NCBI GenBank assembly: GCA_026387665.1
Contig: JAPLLG010000007.1
Span: 434,001-498,000 of the forward strand
Direction: 5' to 3'
Origin: Nitrospirota bacterium
Lineage (GTDB): Bacteria > Nitrospirota > Nitrospiria > Nitrospirales > Nitrospiraceae
DNA: 64,000 bases
A program made the translations under genes and the position numbers. Shown one piece after another: positions 24,188-34,681 of this stretch. Below the pieces are notes generated by a model. That model was not told the DNA's origin, did not search any database, and worked only from the letters and a program-made list of their open reading frames with translations. Every line of letters starts with the position of its first letter. Position 1 is the stretch's first letter.

Positions 24188-24732
24188 TTCCCGCTCCCCA
24201 TGACCTGCCGCATCACCGCCACTGCCTCGAGACTATCCCAGACGCGAGGCCCGACCGCGCGCCCGACGAGCGTACCATCCCGCGCGATCATGATCGTGGT
24301 CGGGAGACCGCGCACCATGAAAGACCGTGACACGTCCTGATCTTCATCGAAGAGCACTGGCAAACTGACTCCCATCTGAGACAGAAAGTGTGCGATGCCC
24401 TGGCGCTGCGGATCCGTGGTGACCGTCAGGAGGGTAAATTGTGCTGGATCCAATTGCTTCTGCAAGCGGGCAAGTGAGGGCATTTCCTCTTTGCAGGGCC
24501 CGCACCAGGTGGCCCAAAAATTCACCAGCACGACCTTCCCCGCCAACTCACTCGACTTCACAACCTTGCCGTCCAGCGTCGTGAGTTCAAATGGCGGAAC
24601 CAGGCTCCCGGCCGGCCACCGGCTCATCTTGAGCGAGACGAAGGGGTCGCTCGCAAGCGCGGCATCAGCCGAGACGATGCTCAGGAGAGAGAGCATCGCG
24701 GCAAGCAAGATCTGCTTCAATGACACAGGCAC
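24184..24732 (-). CDS. TlpA-family thiol-disulfide oxidoreductase
   Basis: 182 residues: signal peptide, then a TlpA/ResA-type thioredoxin domain with active site WCGPCKEEMPSL and the cis-Pro loop GLPTTIMI. It should reduce or exchange disulfides in the periplasm, as in cytochrome c or metal-centre maturation. Start chosen at GTG 24732, which has AGGAG seven bases upstream and lies one base after the stop of the preceding gene. An ATG further upstream would overlap that gene by 80 bases. ATGA overlap with the downstream His/Cys protein. Confidence 0.88.
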   Translation of the reverse strand: MPVSLKQILLAAMLSLLSIVSADAALASDPFVSLKMSRWPAGSLVPPFELTTLDGKVVKSSELAGKVVLVNFWATWCGPCKEEMPSLARLQKQLDPAQFTLLTVTTDPQRQGIAHFLSQMGVSLPVLFDEDQDVSRSFMVRGLPTTIMIARDGTLVGRAVGPRVWDSLEAVAVMRQVMGSGK

Positions 24733-24733
24733 G

Positions 24734-26020
24734 TTATGGCTCCTGCCTCGCGAGGGCCGTCGCAGCCGGTAGCTGGATGGTCTGGACGACCATCCGATGA
24801 ACGGGCATGGCATGTTCCATCCAAGCTAATGCAGCAAGCCCTTTCGCATTCATCGAGAGGGAAGGCGTCTGACCTTTCTTCTCATTTAATTTCTGCGGCG
24901 TGCTGAAGGTCTGGCCCCGATCAAGGGACAGGCTCATCACAACTTCACGCCGGACCGGCGACTGCTCTTCCCAGACGATAACGAGACGCCCCTCCGGATC
25001 GACCGCCAGCTGCGGATGGTCCGGGAAGGTTCCCTTGGAAACGTTCAGTTTCTGCTTGGGTGAGAAGGTCTCCCCATGATCATCCGAATAGGCCAGGAAC
25101 ACAGCCGGAGTCTCATCGACGCCTTCGGTATACCAGACCACATAGAGCCGCCCGAGCCGGTCCGTCCCGATCGAAGCGGGCCGATGCGGACAACCGGGAA
25201 ACACCCAGCGATCCTGTCCGACGATCACCGGAGTCGTAAAGGTCTGCCCGCCGTCCGTGGAACGAGCGACCACTGTTTCGCGGAGATCGCCAGGAAGAAT
25301 CTTGCGCCAGGCCACATAGAGCGTCCCGTCCGGCCCGGTCGTAAGCGACGTCCGGCAACAGACACAGGTGTTCTCATCCACCTTAAGGTTCTTCGCGACG
25401 GTACGACCGTGATCGAGCGAGCGGGTCACGAAGGTCCCGGATTCCTTCTTGCCTTCCCGCCCATCGATCCAAGCCACATGCACGACGCCATCAGGGGCGA
25501 CGTGGATCGAGTCGAAACTATGGCCGATGACCTGCTCGTCGTCATTTACCAGGATGGAGGGCAGAAATGTTTTGCCGCCGTCCGTTGACCGGCTCAACCT
25601 CAGTTCGTTCGAAAACGGCTTGTCCGTTGTCAGTTTCGGATGGGTCAAGGCCCAGGTCAGGAACACGTCGTCTCCGGCCACGGCCAGCGCCGGCGCTTCC
25701 TGCCGCATGTAGGGTGCCTCGGTCGGCTGATTCACGGTGACCGAAGCCCCGATCGGTCCTCCCGACTTCTCAGTTCTGGCATAGAGGACCCTGCGTAGGT
25801 CCTTGTCCTCCTCCATCCAGGCGAGCGAGATACGGCCTTCGTCGTCAATCCGGACAGAAGGACCGACCACCGCCCTGACCGGACGATCAGTCGTCAGTTT
25901 CGGACCAAACCGCAACGGTTGATCCGGCTCGGCCAGCGCCATTGACGCAAGCGAAGCGGCGCTGATCGCCATCCCGACCATCCATGCCAATCTCTTGGTT
26001 TTGAATTTCCGTTCGATCAT
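24734..26020 (-). CDS. Exported BNR/Asp-box beta-propeller protein
   Basis: 428 residues with a signal peptide (about 10-32). Five Asp-box repeats are visible (STDGGKTF, SLDHGRTV, STDGGQTF, SDDHGETF, SLDRGQTF), predicting a six-bladed sialidase-like propeller. The catalytic arginine triad of true sialidases is not evident. A cysteine cluster ENTCVCC and a later PGCPH in neighbouring blades could bind metal or form disulfides. Start at ATG 26020, with GAGG six bases upstream. It is tightly linked to the TlpA gene (1-base gap) and to tonB upstream, so it probably works in the same uptake or maturation process, not in glycan cleavage. Confidence 0.75.
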   Translation of the reverse strand: MIERKFKTKRLAWMVGMAISAASLASMALAEPDQPLRFGPKLTTDRPVRAVVGPSVRIDDEGRISLAWMEEDKDLRRVLYARTEKSGGPIGASVTVNQPTEAPYMRQEAPALAVAGDDVFLTWALTHPKLTTDKPFSNELRLSRSTDGGKTFLPSILVNDDEQVIGHSFDSIHVAPDGVVHVAWIDGREGKKESGTFVTRSLDHGRTVAKNLKVDENTCVCCRTSLTTGPDGTLYVAWRKILPGDLRETVVARSTDGGQTFTTPVIVGQDRWVFPGCPHRPASIGTDRLGRLYVVWYTEGVDETPAVFLAYSDDHGETFSPKQKLNVSKGTFPDHPQLAVDPEGRLVIVWEEQSPVRREVVMSLSLDRGQTFSTPQKLNEKKGQTPSLSMNAKGLAALAWMEHAMPVHRMVVQTIQLPAATALARQEP

Positions 26021-26124
26021 GGCGCGCCTCACTTCGATCCACAAATGGAGAAGAATTGCACGTCGCGGCGCATGCACCTTGGCACGCACTCACCCCAGGC
26101 ACCGACTCAAGCGATTCCTCTCGA

Positions 26125-27096
26125 CTAACCCCCAAGGCTATAGACAATCGGCACATACACCGCGACTTCGGCAGCGCCCATCGCATTCGCCATATGCAGC
26201 GGACAGACCAACCGGATGGCCTCCATAGCCGCGTTATCGAGCACCTCATGGCCGGAACTTCTATGCACCTTCACCTCCGACAGATGGCCATCGGCTCGAA
26301 TGACTGCCCGCAGCACGACCTTGCCCTCCCAGCCATTGAGCCGCGCGGCGCTGGGATAGCGTTTGATTTCAGCTAGTCTCCGCCTCAACGATTCGGCTAG
26401 CCAACCATAATCGGCTTTGACTGCGGGGTTCGGACGGGTGGCCATCGCCACTTGCGAGGCAGACTCCTGCGCGACAAATTCAGCCGGCTTCGCATCGCTC
26501 GCGGCAGCAGCCGCCGGCGCAGAGGCTGGCGGCTGGTCGGAATCCCGCGTCACGGAAGCAGTCTCAACAGTGCGTGTTCCGACCGGATGAATAGGGGCTT
26601 CAGTTGTCACGGGCTGAGTCACGGCTTCATGTCGAACGGCAGGGGCAGCCGACTCGACTACGGCCTGCTTAGCCTGCTGCACCTCTGCCGGTTGTTGTTC
26701 CCTGACTTGCGTGACCGCCTCAGTTCTCGTTTGTACCGCCTCCGTCGATTGAATCGGCTGACTCGTCTCGACCGCCTGGCGGATCTCGCGCGGCACAACC
26801 GATGTCACCTCACGGGGCTGCACGTCCTGCGTAACCGTCTGAGGCTGACTGGGGGCTGGGACTGCCGGACGCGGAGCCGACTGAGTAGGCTCCAGCGTTG
26901 GCTTGTTGTCAGCTTGACGCGTTTCTTGAATCAATTGTGGTTCGACCAATGCGACGTCCCAAGTGAACACCTCTTTCGGCACGACCGGTTTGACCTGTGC
27001 CATGAGCCCGAGGGCCACGGTCAGCGCAAGGCTGTGAAAGAGTCCGGACACCACCCATCCTTGCAAGCGATACTGTCCGTCCGTACGGAACATCAC
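26125..27096 (-). CDS. tonB: Energy transducer TonB
   Basis: 323 residues: one N-terminal membrane helix (about 15-35, LFHSLALTVALGLM), a long Pro/Gln/Thr/Val-rich periplasmic spacer (about 60-230) and a C-terminal TonB domain (about 235-323, YPSAARLNGWEGKVVLRAVI, SSGHEVLDNAAMEAIR). It couples ExbBD to the outer-membrane receptors. The start overlaps the stop of the upstream thioredoxin-like gene as ATGA. The final residues VPIVYSLGG are conserved barrel-contact sequence. Confidence 0.92.
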   Translation of the reverse strand: MMFRTDGQYRLQGWVVSGLFHSLALTVALGLMAQVKPVVPKEVFTWDVALVEPQLIQETRQADNKPTLEPTQSAPRPAVPAPSQPQTVTQDVQPREVTSVVPREIRQAVETSQPIQSTEAVQTRTEAVTQVREQQPAEVQQAKQAVVESAAPAVRHEAVTQPVTTEAPIHPVGTRTVETASVTRDSDQPPASAPAAAAASDAKPAEFVAQESASQVAMATRPNPAVKADYGWLAESLRRRLAEIKRYPSAARLNGWEGKVVLRAVIRADGHLSEVKVHRSSGHEVLDNAAMEAIRLVCPLHMANAMGAAEVAVYVPIVYSLGG

Positions 27097-27662
27097 TTGC
27101 TCACCACCTTCGCGAATGTTTTCTCGGCTTTGGACTCGGCCTGCGCCATCGGTGTCGTAAGAAGCCGATCAACTACCTCCCGGATCTTTTGTTCGGTGAG
27201 CAATCCGCCCTTGATATATTCCCGGATGACGCCCTGCTGATCGATGAACACACTTACGGGTAGCCCGAACACCCCGAACTGGTTGGCGACTTTGTTGTCG
27301 CGATCCATGAGGACCGGAAACGTATGGCCGTTCTGCTTGACGTGCTCGCGCACTTTCGCCTCATCTTCCAACTCATTGATCGCGAGCACCACGAACCCCC
27401 TGTCTCGAAGCTTGTCGAGGCTGGCTTGCATGGCCGGCATTTCGGTCGTGCAGGGCTTGCACCAGGTGGCCCAGAAGTTCAGCAACACGATTTTGCCGCG
27501 ATACTGGCTGAGGCTCTGGACGCTGCCCTCCAAATCTGTCAGGCGAAAATCTTCCGCCTGCATCCCGACCGCGGGGACTCGGGAGCCCATGCTCCACCCA
27601 TCGAAGACGGAGAGTCCGAGCACCGCGACCAGAACACTAACCCCAATAATGGCTCTTCTCAT
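27093..27662 (-). CDS. ResA/TlpA-type thiol-disulfide oxidoreductase
   Basis: 189 residues: signal peptide or anchor (about 3-22), thioredoxin domain with WCKPCTTEMPAM active site, cis-Pro GLPVSVFID, and a charged C-terminal extension. The CKPC pair and domain organisation resemble ResA-like reductants of the periplasm. It is co-translated with tonB (ATGA overlap) and preceded by the barrel protein gene with a 31-base gap. Together with the TlpA protein at 24184 this is the second CxxC reductase of the locus. Confidence 0.88.
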   Translation of the reverse strand: MRRAIIGVSVLVAVLGLSVFDGWSMGSRVPAVGMQAEDFRLTDLEGSVQSLSQYRGKIVLLNFWATWCKPCTTEMPAMQASLDKLRDRGFVVLAINELEDEAKVREHVKQNGHTFPVLMDRDNKVANQFGVFGLPVSVFIDQQGVIREYIKGGLLTEQKIREVVDRLLTTPMAQAESKAEKTFAKVVSK

Positions 27663-27693
27663 CGTCGTCTCCCCGATTTTTGAAACGTCCCGC

Positions 27694-28830
27694 TCACGAT
27701 GGCTTCACCAACTGAAACGACTTCGTCACCCCGAAGATGAAGCTCGTGCTCTGCGCCAAGTTCCCGTTGAAATCGCGGGCCACCGGAATCTGCGCATAGA
27801 AATAGGCGGACATCCCCTCGGTCAATGACGACTTGACCAGTTCCCCTAACCCAATTTGAAATCCCGGCGAATAGGCGAAGTAGGTCGAACCGGTCGTCGG
27901 AACGGCGCGGTTCTTAATGGCCGGATCCAGCACGGTTGCCTCGCCGGGGAACCCCGGATCATTTGAAGTCAATGATTGCGCAAGCGACCCCCTGAACGAA
28001 TCATGCACCATGTAGCGATAGTTGAATTGATTGACGAGCACCAGCCACGAGAGCGACTCGCTCGGCACAAGGCTGGCTCCAAAACTGAAATCGAATTGAT
28101 CCCCGAATTGATACCCGACGTTATTCCGGAAGGTATGGCGATAGCTGCCGGACGTGAACTGACTCACCCGATGGGGGATGATTTCGTAGGTCTGATAGAA
28201 CGAGCCTTGCAGCCCGAATTGTCCCCGCCCCAGTTGGGCCGACGGCTCCATTGTCTCGGCAGTCGTCCCCACGCCGGCAGTTCTTTGCTTGTGATCGCCG
28301 GTGGGCACATAGACCCCGAAGCCCGTCACCAGCATGCTGCTCAACGATGGGAGCACGTTGTACTTGGCATTGATGAAGATATCGCCGATGCCATTGTCTG
28401 AAAAGCTGGTCAGGGCTCCGTCGCCATTATTGACCTCGCCCAGCCCATCGAGATGCTGGTGCTTCCGCCTGAGGTAGGGCACGGCGACCTCGATCCCCAA
28501 ACGATCCGTCACTCCATAGTTCAAATCGAGCGTAAAGGTCTGAGAGATCGTCTTGAGCTCGCGGTGATGGCCCAGGATCAGCTGTCGATTATCGACATTG
28601 ACCGCTGGGATGACCCCGCTGGTTCCGTTCAAGAGGGTGCCCTGGCGCGTGTAATTGTAAAACCCGTTGACCGTGAGGACTCCTGCCGGCGACACCTGCT
28701 GCTGCGACCCGATCACGACGAAACAGGTGACGGACCCGCACGAGGCCTGAACGGGCTGGGCTCCGGGCCACGAAAAGACAACGAGGACAAGACTAAGAAT
28801 GAATCCGACGATGAACCGTTTCCCTGCCAT
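27694..28830 (-). CDS. Outer-membrane beta-barrel protein, MetA-pathway transporter-like
   Basis: About 378 residues: signal peptide (about 5-28), an early Cys pair (SCGSVTC), then an amphipathic beta-barrel with alternating strands (LDLNYGVTDRLGIEVAVPY, IGDIFINAKYNVLP, GFGVYVPTGDHK) ending in TKSFQLVKPS. The pattern matches the Phenol_MetA_deg/transporter family of outer-membrane proteins, whose substrates are mostly unknown. The start at 28830 is chosen because the signal peptide begins there. It is the first large gene of the tonB-containing operon. A decayed relative of its C-terminus is seen at 20317-20377. Confidence 0.75.
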   Translation of the reverse strand: MAGKRFIVGFILSLVLVVFSWPGAQPVQASCGSVTCFVVIGSQQQVSPAGVLTVNGFYNYTRQGTLLNGTSGVIPAVNVDNRQLILGHHRELKTISQTFTLDLNYGVTDRLGIEVAVPYLRRKHQHLDGLGEVNNGDGALTSFSDNGIGDIFINAKYNVLPSLSSMLVTGFGVYVPTGDHKQRTAGVGTTAETMEPSAQLGRGQFGLQGSFYQTYEIIPHRVSQFTSGSYRHTFRNNVGYQFGDQFDFSFGASLVPSESLSWLVLVNQFNYRYMVHDSFRGSLAQSLTSNDPGFPGEATVLDPAIKNRAVPTTGSTYFAYSPGFQIGLGELVKSSLTEGMSAYFYAQIPVARDFNGNLAQSTSFIFGVTKSFQLVKPS

Positions 28831-28947
28831 GATGATGCTGGTCCTTTTCTCTCGATAAGAAATCGCGATCCGCTTACGCTTCAACCCACGCAATGGGTCG
28901 TGCGAAACACGGATACGGCCCAGCTGCGAGCCGATGAGCCACGAAAG

Positions 28948-29259
28948 CTACAGAGAAAAAGAGGGAGGGGCGCGGCTGGAAGAAATCTGGCACAGCTCGA
29001 TCGAGGGCTGCGCCAAATCGGGAAGTGTGACGAGCGCAATCAGGCTGAGTTCGGCTTGAAAGGGAACCACCGCACTGTCGAACAGCGTCCCTGCGGCGCA
29101 CATCCAGGAGCAGAGCACGGTGCCATGGGTGGCAGCCTGGTGATGGGCATGGTGCCCGGCATGTTCGACCGACTGAGCCTGCGCCAATCCGCCGACGGAC
29201 AGGACACAGCACACCAGGAGGATCGAGACGAATTTGAGGGCAGTGTGGTTCATGGACAT
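28948..29259 (-). CDS. Small exported His/Cys protein, paralogue of 23882-24187
   Basis: 103 residues: signal peptide (about 8-29), then EHAGHHAHHQAATHG and LCSWMCAAG, followed by a hydrophobic stretch and a Ser/Pro tail. The order of a His cluster followed by CxWxC is the same as in the protein at 23882-24187, though sequence identity is otherwise low. The His cluster would bind Cu, Ni or Zn. It heads the minus-strand operon that contains the barrel protein, ResA-like protein and TonB, and is divergent from secA. Confidence 0.65.
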   Translation of the reverse strand: MSMNHTALKFVSILLVCCVLSVGGLAQAQSVEHAGHHAHHQAATHGTVLCSWMCAAGTLFDSAVVPFQAELSLIALVTLPDLAQPSIELCQISSSRAPPSFSL

Positions 29260-29369
29260 TAGACCGAACGTGAATCGGGCGAATCCTAATGGACCGCCTC
29301 TGGGCTTGTCAAGCCGAAGACCCGATGCAACGCCCGTCGCTTATTATAGGATTCACGGAAAAGATCCTG

Positions 29370-29375
29370 TATACT
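29370..29375 (+). promoter_or_regulatory. Possible -10 element of the secA promoter
   Basis: TATACT 50 bases upstream of the secA ATG, preceded by TG. No good -35 at the usual distance. Confidence 0.3.
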
Positions 29376-29424
29376 GCGCGGATTCATTTCTGGGACATCC
29401 GCATCCCTTCCGAACGAGAGCACT

Positions 29425-32142
<2,718 letters not shown>

Positions 32143-32276
32143 GAACGCGACGCTGACACTCTCGCTCCCCTACCTCCTAAGCGACCTTTCCAGTCAAGCC
32201 TGGAGAAGAAAGTAAAATAGGGTTATGGCGAGGCCATGAACGGGGATATTTACCTGAATTTCCAATACTCTTCGCC

Positions 32277-32306
32277 TTGACTTAGCTGCAACCGGAAAGT
32301 TAATCT
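32277..32306 (+). promoter_or_regulatory. Candidate promoter of the midA-nuo operon
   Basis: TTGACT at 32277-32282 and TAATCT at 32301-32306, 18-base spacer, 94 bases upstream of the midA start in the gap after secA. Confidence 0.45.
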
Positions 32307-32399
32307 AGCCCACTTTTCCCCCTCCCTGAGGTTCAGGCAAAGACTGCCCGTTTTCTCGGGCTGGGTCGCGCTGTCTTCACAGAGACGAAGGAGTGGTTT

Positions 32400-33590
32400 G
32401 TGTCGTTGGGGCATCCTGAACTCATTGCTGCTATTTCGTCCGAGATCACCCAAAACGGACCGATTCCCTTCGTCCGCTTCATGGAACTGGCCCTCTACCA
32501 TCCCCAATACGGCTATTACATGCGCCAATCGGACGGGGCGCAGGCTGAACGCATCGGCTGGTCCGGCGATTTCTACACCAGCTCCGATGTGCATCCGATC
32601 CTCGGCCGCGCCATTGCCGCGCAGGCCAGGCAAATGGACGAATTGTTGGGCCACCCCCTCCCCTTCACGATCATTGAAATGGGCGCAGGCAAGGGCCTGC
32701 TCGCCAGAGATTGCCTGGCCGCAATCCATGCCAGGCAAGACGACTTCGCTTCGCGGGTGCGCTATGTGCTGATCGAACGGAGCCCTGCCATGCAGGCACT
32801 CCAGAGACAAAACCTGGCTCCTTGGCTGAGTCAACCGGGGCTCGTGACCTGGGTCGAAGGATTGGATGCCCTCGGCCCCCAGAGCGTGACCGGTCTGTTC
32901 TTCAGCAATGAACTCGTAGATGCCTTTCCGGTTCATCGCATTCAAATAGCCGGCGGTCAGGCGCAAGAACTCTTCGTGGACTATCGGAATGGGCGCTTTG
33001 AGGAATGCCTGAAGCCCCTGTCGACTCCTGCGCTCGCTCACTATCTCCAGCGGCTGAACCAGACCTGGCCGGAGGGATACAAAACCGAGCTGAACCTCCT
33101 GGCCCTGGAATGGATGGAACAAGTCGCCCAGCGGATCGATCGCGGATTCGTGCTGACCATCGACTATGGCCACACGGCGCAAGACCTGTACGGACCGGAG
33201 CGGAAGAACGGCACCTTCCTCTGCTACTACCAGCAACTGACCGGCGACGTGCCCTATGAGCGGATCGGGCAGCAAGACATGACCGCTCATGTGGACTTCA
33301 CCAGTCTGGCCACCGCCGGAGCAGCAGCGGGTTTGAACGTGACCGGCTTTACCAATCAGATGAGTTTTCTCATGGGGCTCGGAGTGGAAGAGATGATCGG
33401 CCAACTCGATCCGGAAAGTCCGGAGTTCGGTGCGGCCATCCATCTCCTCAAACCGGACGGAATGGGACGGACCTTTAAGATCCTCGTGCAACATCGAGGG
33501 GTCGAACGGCCGGATCTCGACGGTTTGAAGTTCAAACCGTTTTTCAGCGCGGCGTTGACACAGAGCGAGTCGCACGTCCTCGCGTCATAA
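32400..33590 (+). CDS. midA: MidA/NDUFAF7-type SAM-dependent methyltransferase
   Basis: 396 residues, GTG start with AAGGAG seven bases upstream. Conserved N-terminal block FMELALYHPQYGYYM and FYTSSDVHPILGRAIAAQ, SAM-binding IEMGAGKGLLARD, and the FFSNELVDAFPVHRI motif identify the DUF185 family. In mitochondria NDUFAF7 methylates an arginine of the complex I subunit NDUFS2, the NuoD homologue, during early assembly. Here the gene sits immediately upstream of nuoA-N, on the same strand and 61 bases from nuoA. This strongly suggests the same role acting on NuoCD. The bacterial substrate has not been shown by this sequence. Confidence 0.88.
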   Translation: MSLGHPELIAAISSEITQNGPIPFVRFMELALYHPQYGYYMRQSDGAQAERIGWSGDFYTSSDVHPILGRAIAAQARQMDELLGHPLPFTIIEMGAGKGLLARDCLAAIHARQDDFASRVRYVLIERSPAMQALQRQNLAPWLSQPGLVTWVEGLDALGPQSVTGLFFSNELVDAFPVHRIQIAGGQAQELFVDYRNGRFEECLKPLSTPALAHYLQRLNQTWPEGYKTELNLLALEWMEQVAQRIDRGFVLTIDYGHTAQDLYGPERKNGTFLCYYQQLTGDVPYERIGQQDMTAHVDFTSLATAGAAAGLNVTGFTNQMSFLMGLGVEEMIGQLDPESPEFGAAIHLLKPDGMGRTFKILVQHRGVERPDLDGLKFKPFFSAALTQSESHVLAS

Positions 33591-33651
33591 CGGCATCAAG
33601 TCTTTCGACTTGAAGACGTTCGGACTTTTTAACGTTTTGGCTGATTGAAAC

Positions 33652-34023
33652 ATGGGTAACACCGCCATTCCAGAAAACTATCTGCCGATCCTCCTCTTCA
33701 TCGGCATTGCCATTGTCTTTGCCGCTGTCCAGCTTGGCGCCGGCTGGCTGGTCCGACCGAGCCGCCCCTATCGAGCCAAGCTGGCCCCCTATGAGAGCGG
33801 CAGCCCGTTGTTTTCTGATGCGCGCATCCAGTTTCCGATGCGCTACTACGTCATCGCGATGCTGTTCGTCATTTTCGACATCGAGATCATTTTCATGATC
33901 CCCTGGGCCGTCCGGTATCAGTCGCTCGGCCTCCTGGGACTCGCCGAGATGCTCGTGTTTCTTGGCATCCTCCTGGTCGGATTCTGGTACGCCTGGAAGA
34001 AGGGGGCGCTCGAATGGGACTGA
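33652..34023 (+). CDS. nuoA: NADH-quinone oxidoreductase subunit A
   Basis: 123 residues, three membrane helices (about 8-30, 60-82 and 88-110), with the conserved YESGSPLFSDARIQFPMRYY loop. It forms part of the hinge between the membrane arm and the quinone site of complex I. First gene of a nuoA-B-CD-E-F-G-H-I-J-K-L-M-N operon. It is followed by a word-hairpin of the TGCTGAG type in the gap to nuoB. Confidence 0.95.
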   Translation: MGNTAIPENYLPILLFIGIAIVFAAVQLGAGWLVRPSRPYRAKLAPYESGSPLFSDARIQFPMRYYVIAMLFVIFDIEIIFMIPWAVRYQSLGLLGLAEMLVFLGILLVGFWYAWKKGALEWD

Positions 34024-34030
34024 CGCGTGA

Positions 34031-34094
34031 AGTGCTGAGCTGTGAGTTCTGAGTTGTGTCCGAAAACTCAGCACTCAGAACTCAGCACTCAGAA
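34031..34094. repeat. Word-hairpin repeat, TGCTGAG type (nuoA-nuoB gap)
   Basis: Left arm AGTGCTGAGCTGTGAGTTCT (34031-) and right arm CTCAGCACTCAGAACTCAGC (to 34094) pair with a loop of about 8 bases. The nuoB ribosome binding site follows immediately. Confidence 0.8.
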
Positions 34095-34109
34095 CCGGAG
34101 CAAAGCGAC

Positions 34110-34589
34110 ATGAGTTTCTTAGAGAGACAGTTTGAGGCGAATATTCTGACGACCAATTTGGATGCGGTCGTGAATTGGTCGCGGAAGTCGGCTTTGTGGC
34201 CGATGACCTTTGGCCTAGCCTGCTGCGCCATCGAAATGATTGCGAGCGTGTCGTCGCGCTACGACCTGGACCGATTCGGCGCAGGGGTCTTTCGGGCCTC
34301 GCCGCGGCAGTCCGATCTCATGATCATCGCCGGCACCGTGACGCGCAAGATGGCGCCGGTGATCCGCCGCATCTATGACCAGATGCCGGAACCGCGCTAC
34401 GTCATTTCCATGGGCTCCTGCGCCACCTCCGGCAACCACTACAACAGCTATGCCGTGGTCCAGGGCGTCGACCAGATTATTCCGGTCGATGTCTATGTGC
34501 CGGGCTGTCCACCCCGTCCGGAAGCGTTGCTCGACGGCCTATTGAAATTGCAGGAAAAGATTCAGCGGGAAAAGGTGTTCGTGAAATAG
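34110..34589 (+). CDS. nuoB: NADH-quinone oxidoreductase subunit B
   Basis: 159 residues. Carries the terminal [4Fe-4S] cluster N2 ligands: the tandem CC in LACCAIEM, C in MGSCATSG and C in PGCPPRPEA. It sits at the quinone-binding site next to NuoD. The ATG at 34110 is preferred since GGAGC precedes it and since an upstream in-frame start at 34056 would lie inside the word-hairpin. Confidence 0.95.
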   Translation: MSFLERQFEANILTTNLDAVVNWSRKSALWPMTFGLACCAIEMIASVSSRYDLDRFGAGVFRASPRQSDLMIIAGTVTRKMAPVIRRIYDQMPEPRYVISMGSCATSGNHYNSYAVVQGVDQIIPVDVYVPGCPPRPEALLDGLLKLQEKIQREKVFVK

Positions 34590-34590
34590 G

Positions 34591-34676
34591 CGTCAATCGT
34601 CAAGGGTCATGCGTCAACCGGAAGAGCATGAACTGATCCGAGTCGATTGACGAATGACGACTGACGTTTGACGACA
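34591..34676. repeat. Word-hairpin repeat, CGTCA type (nuoB-nuoCD gap)
   Basis: Left arm GTCAATCGTCAAGGGTCATG... (34591-34618) and right arm TTGACGAATGACGACTGACG... (34645-34675). It fills the gap from the nuoB stop to four bases before nuoCD. Same type as at dapF-uvrC. Confidence 0.8.
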
Positions 34677-34681
34677 GAACT

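Noticed and set aside
32250-33575. 441-codon minus-strand frame
   Set aside because: Antisense shadow of the midA methyltransferase gene.
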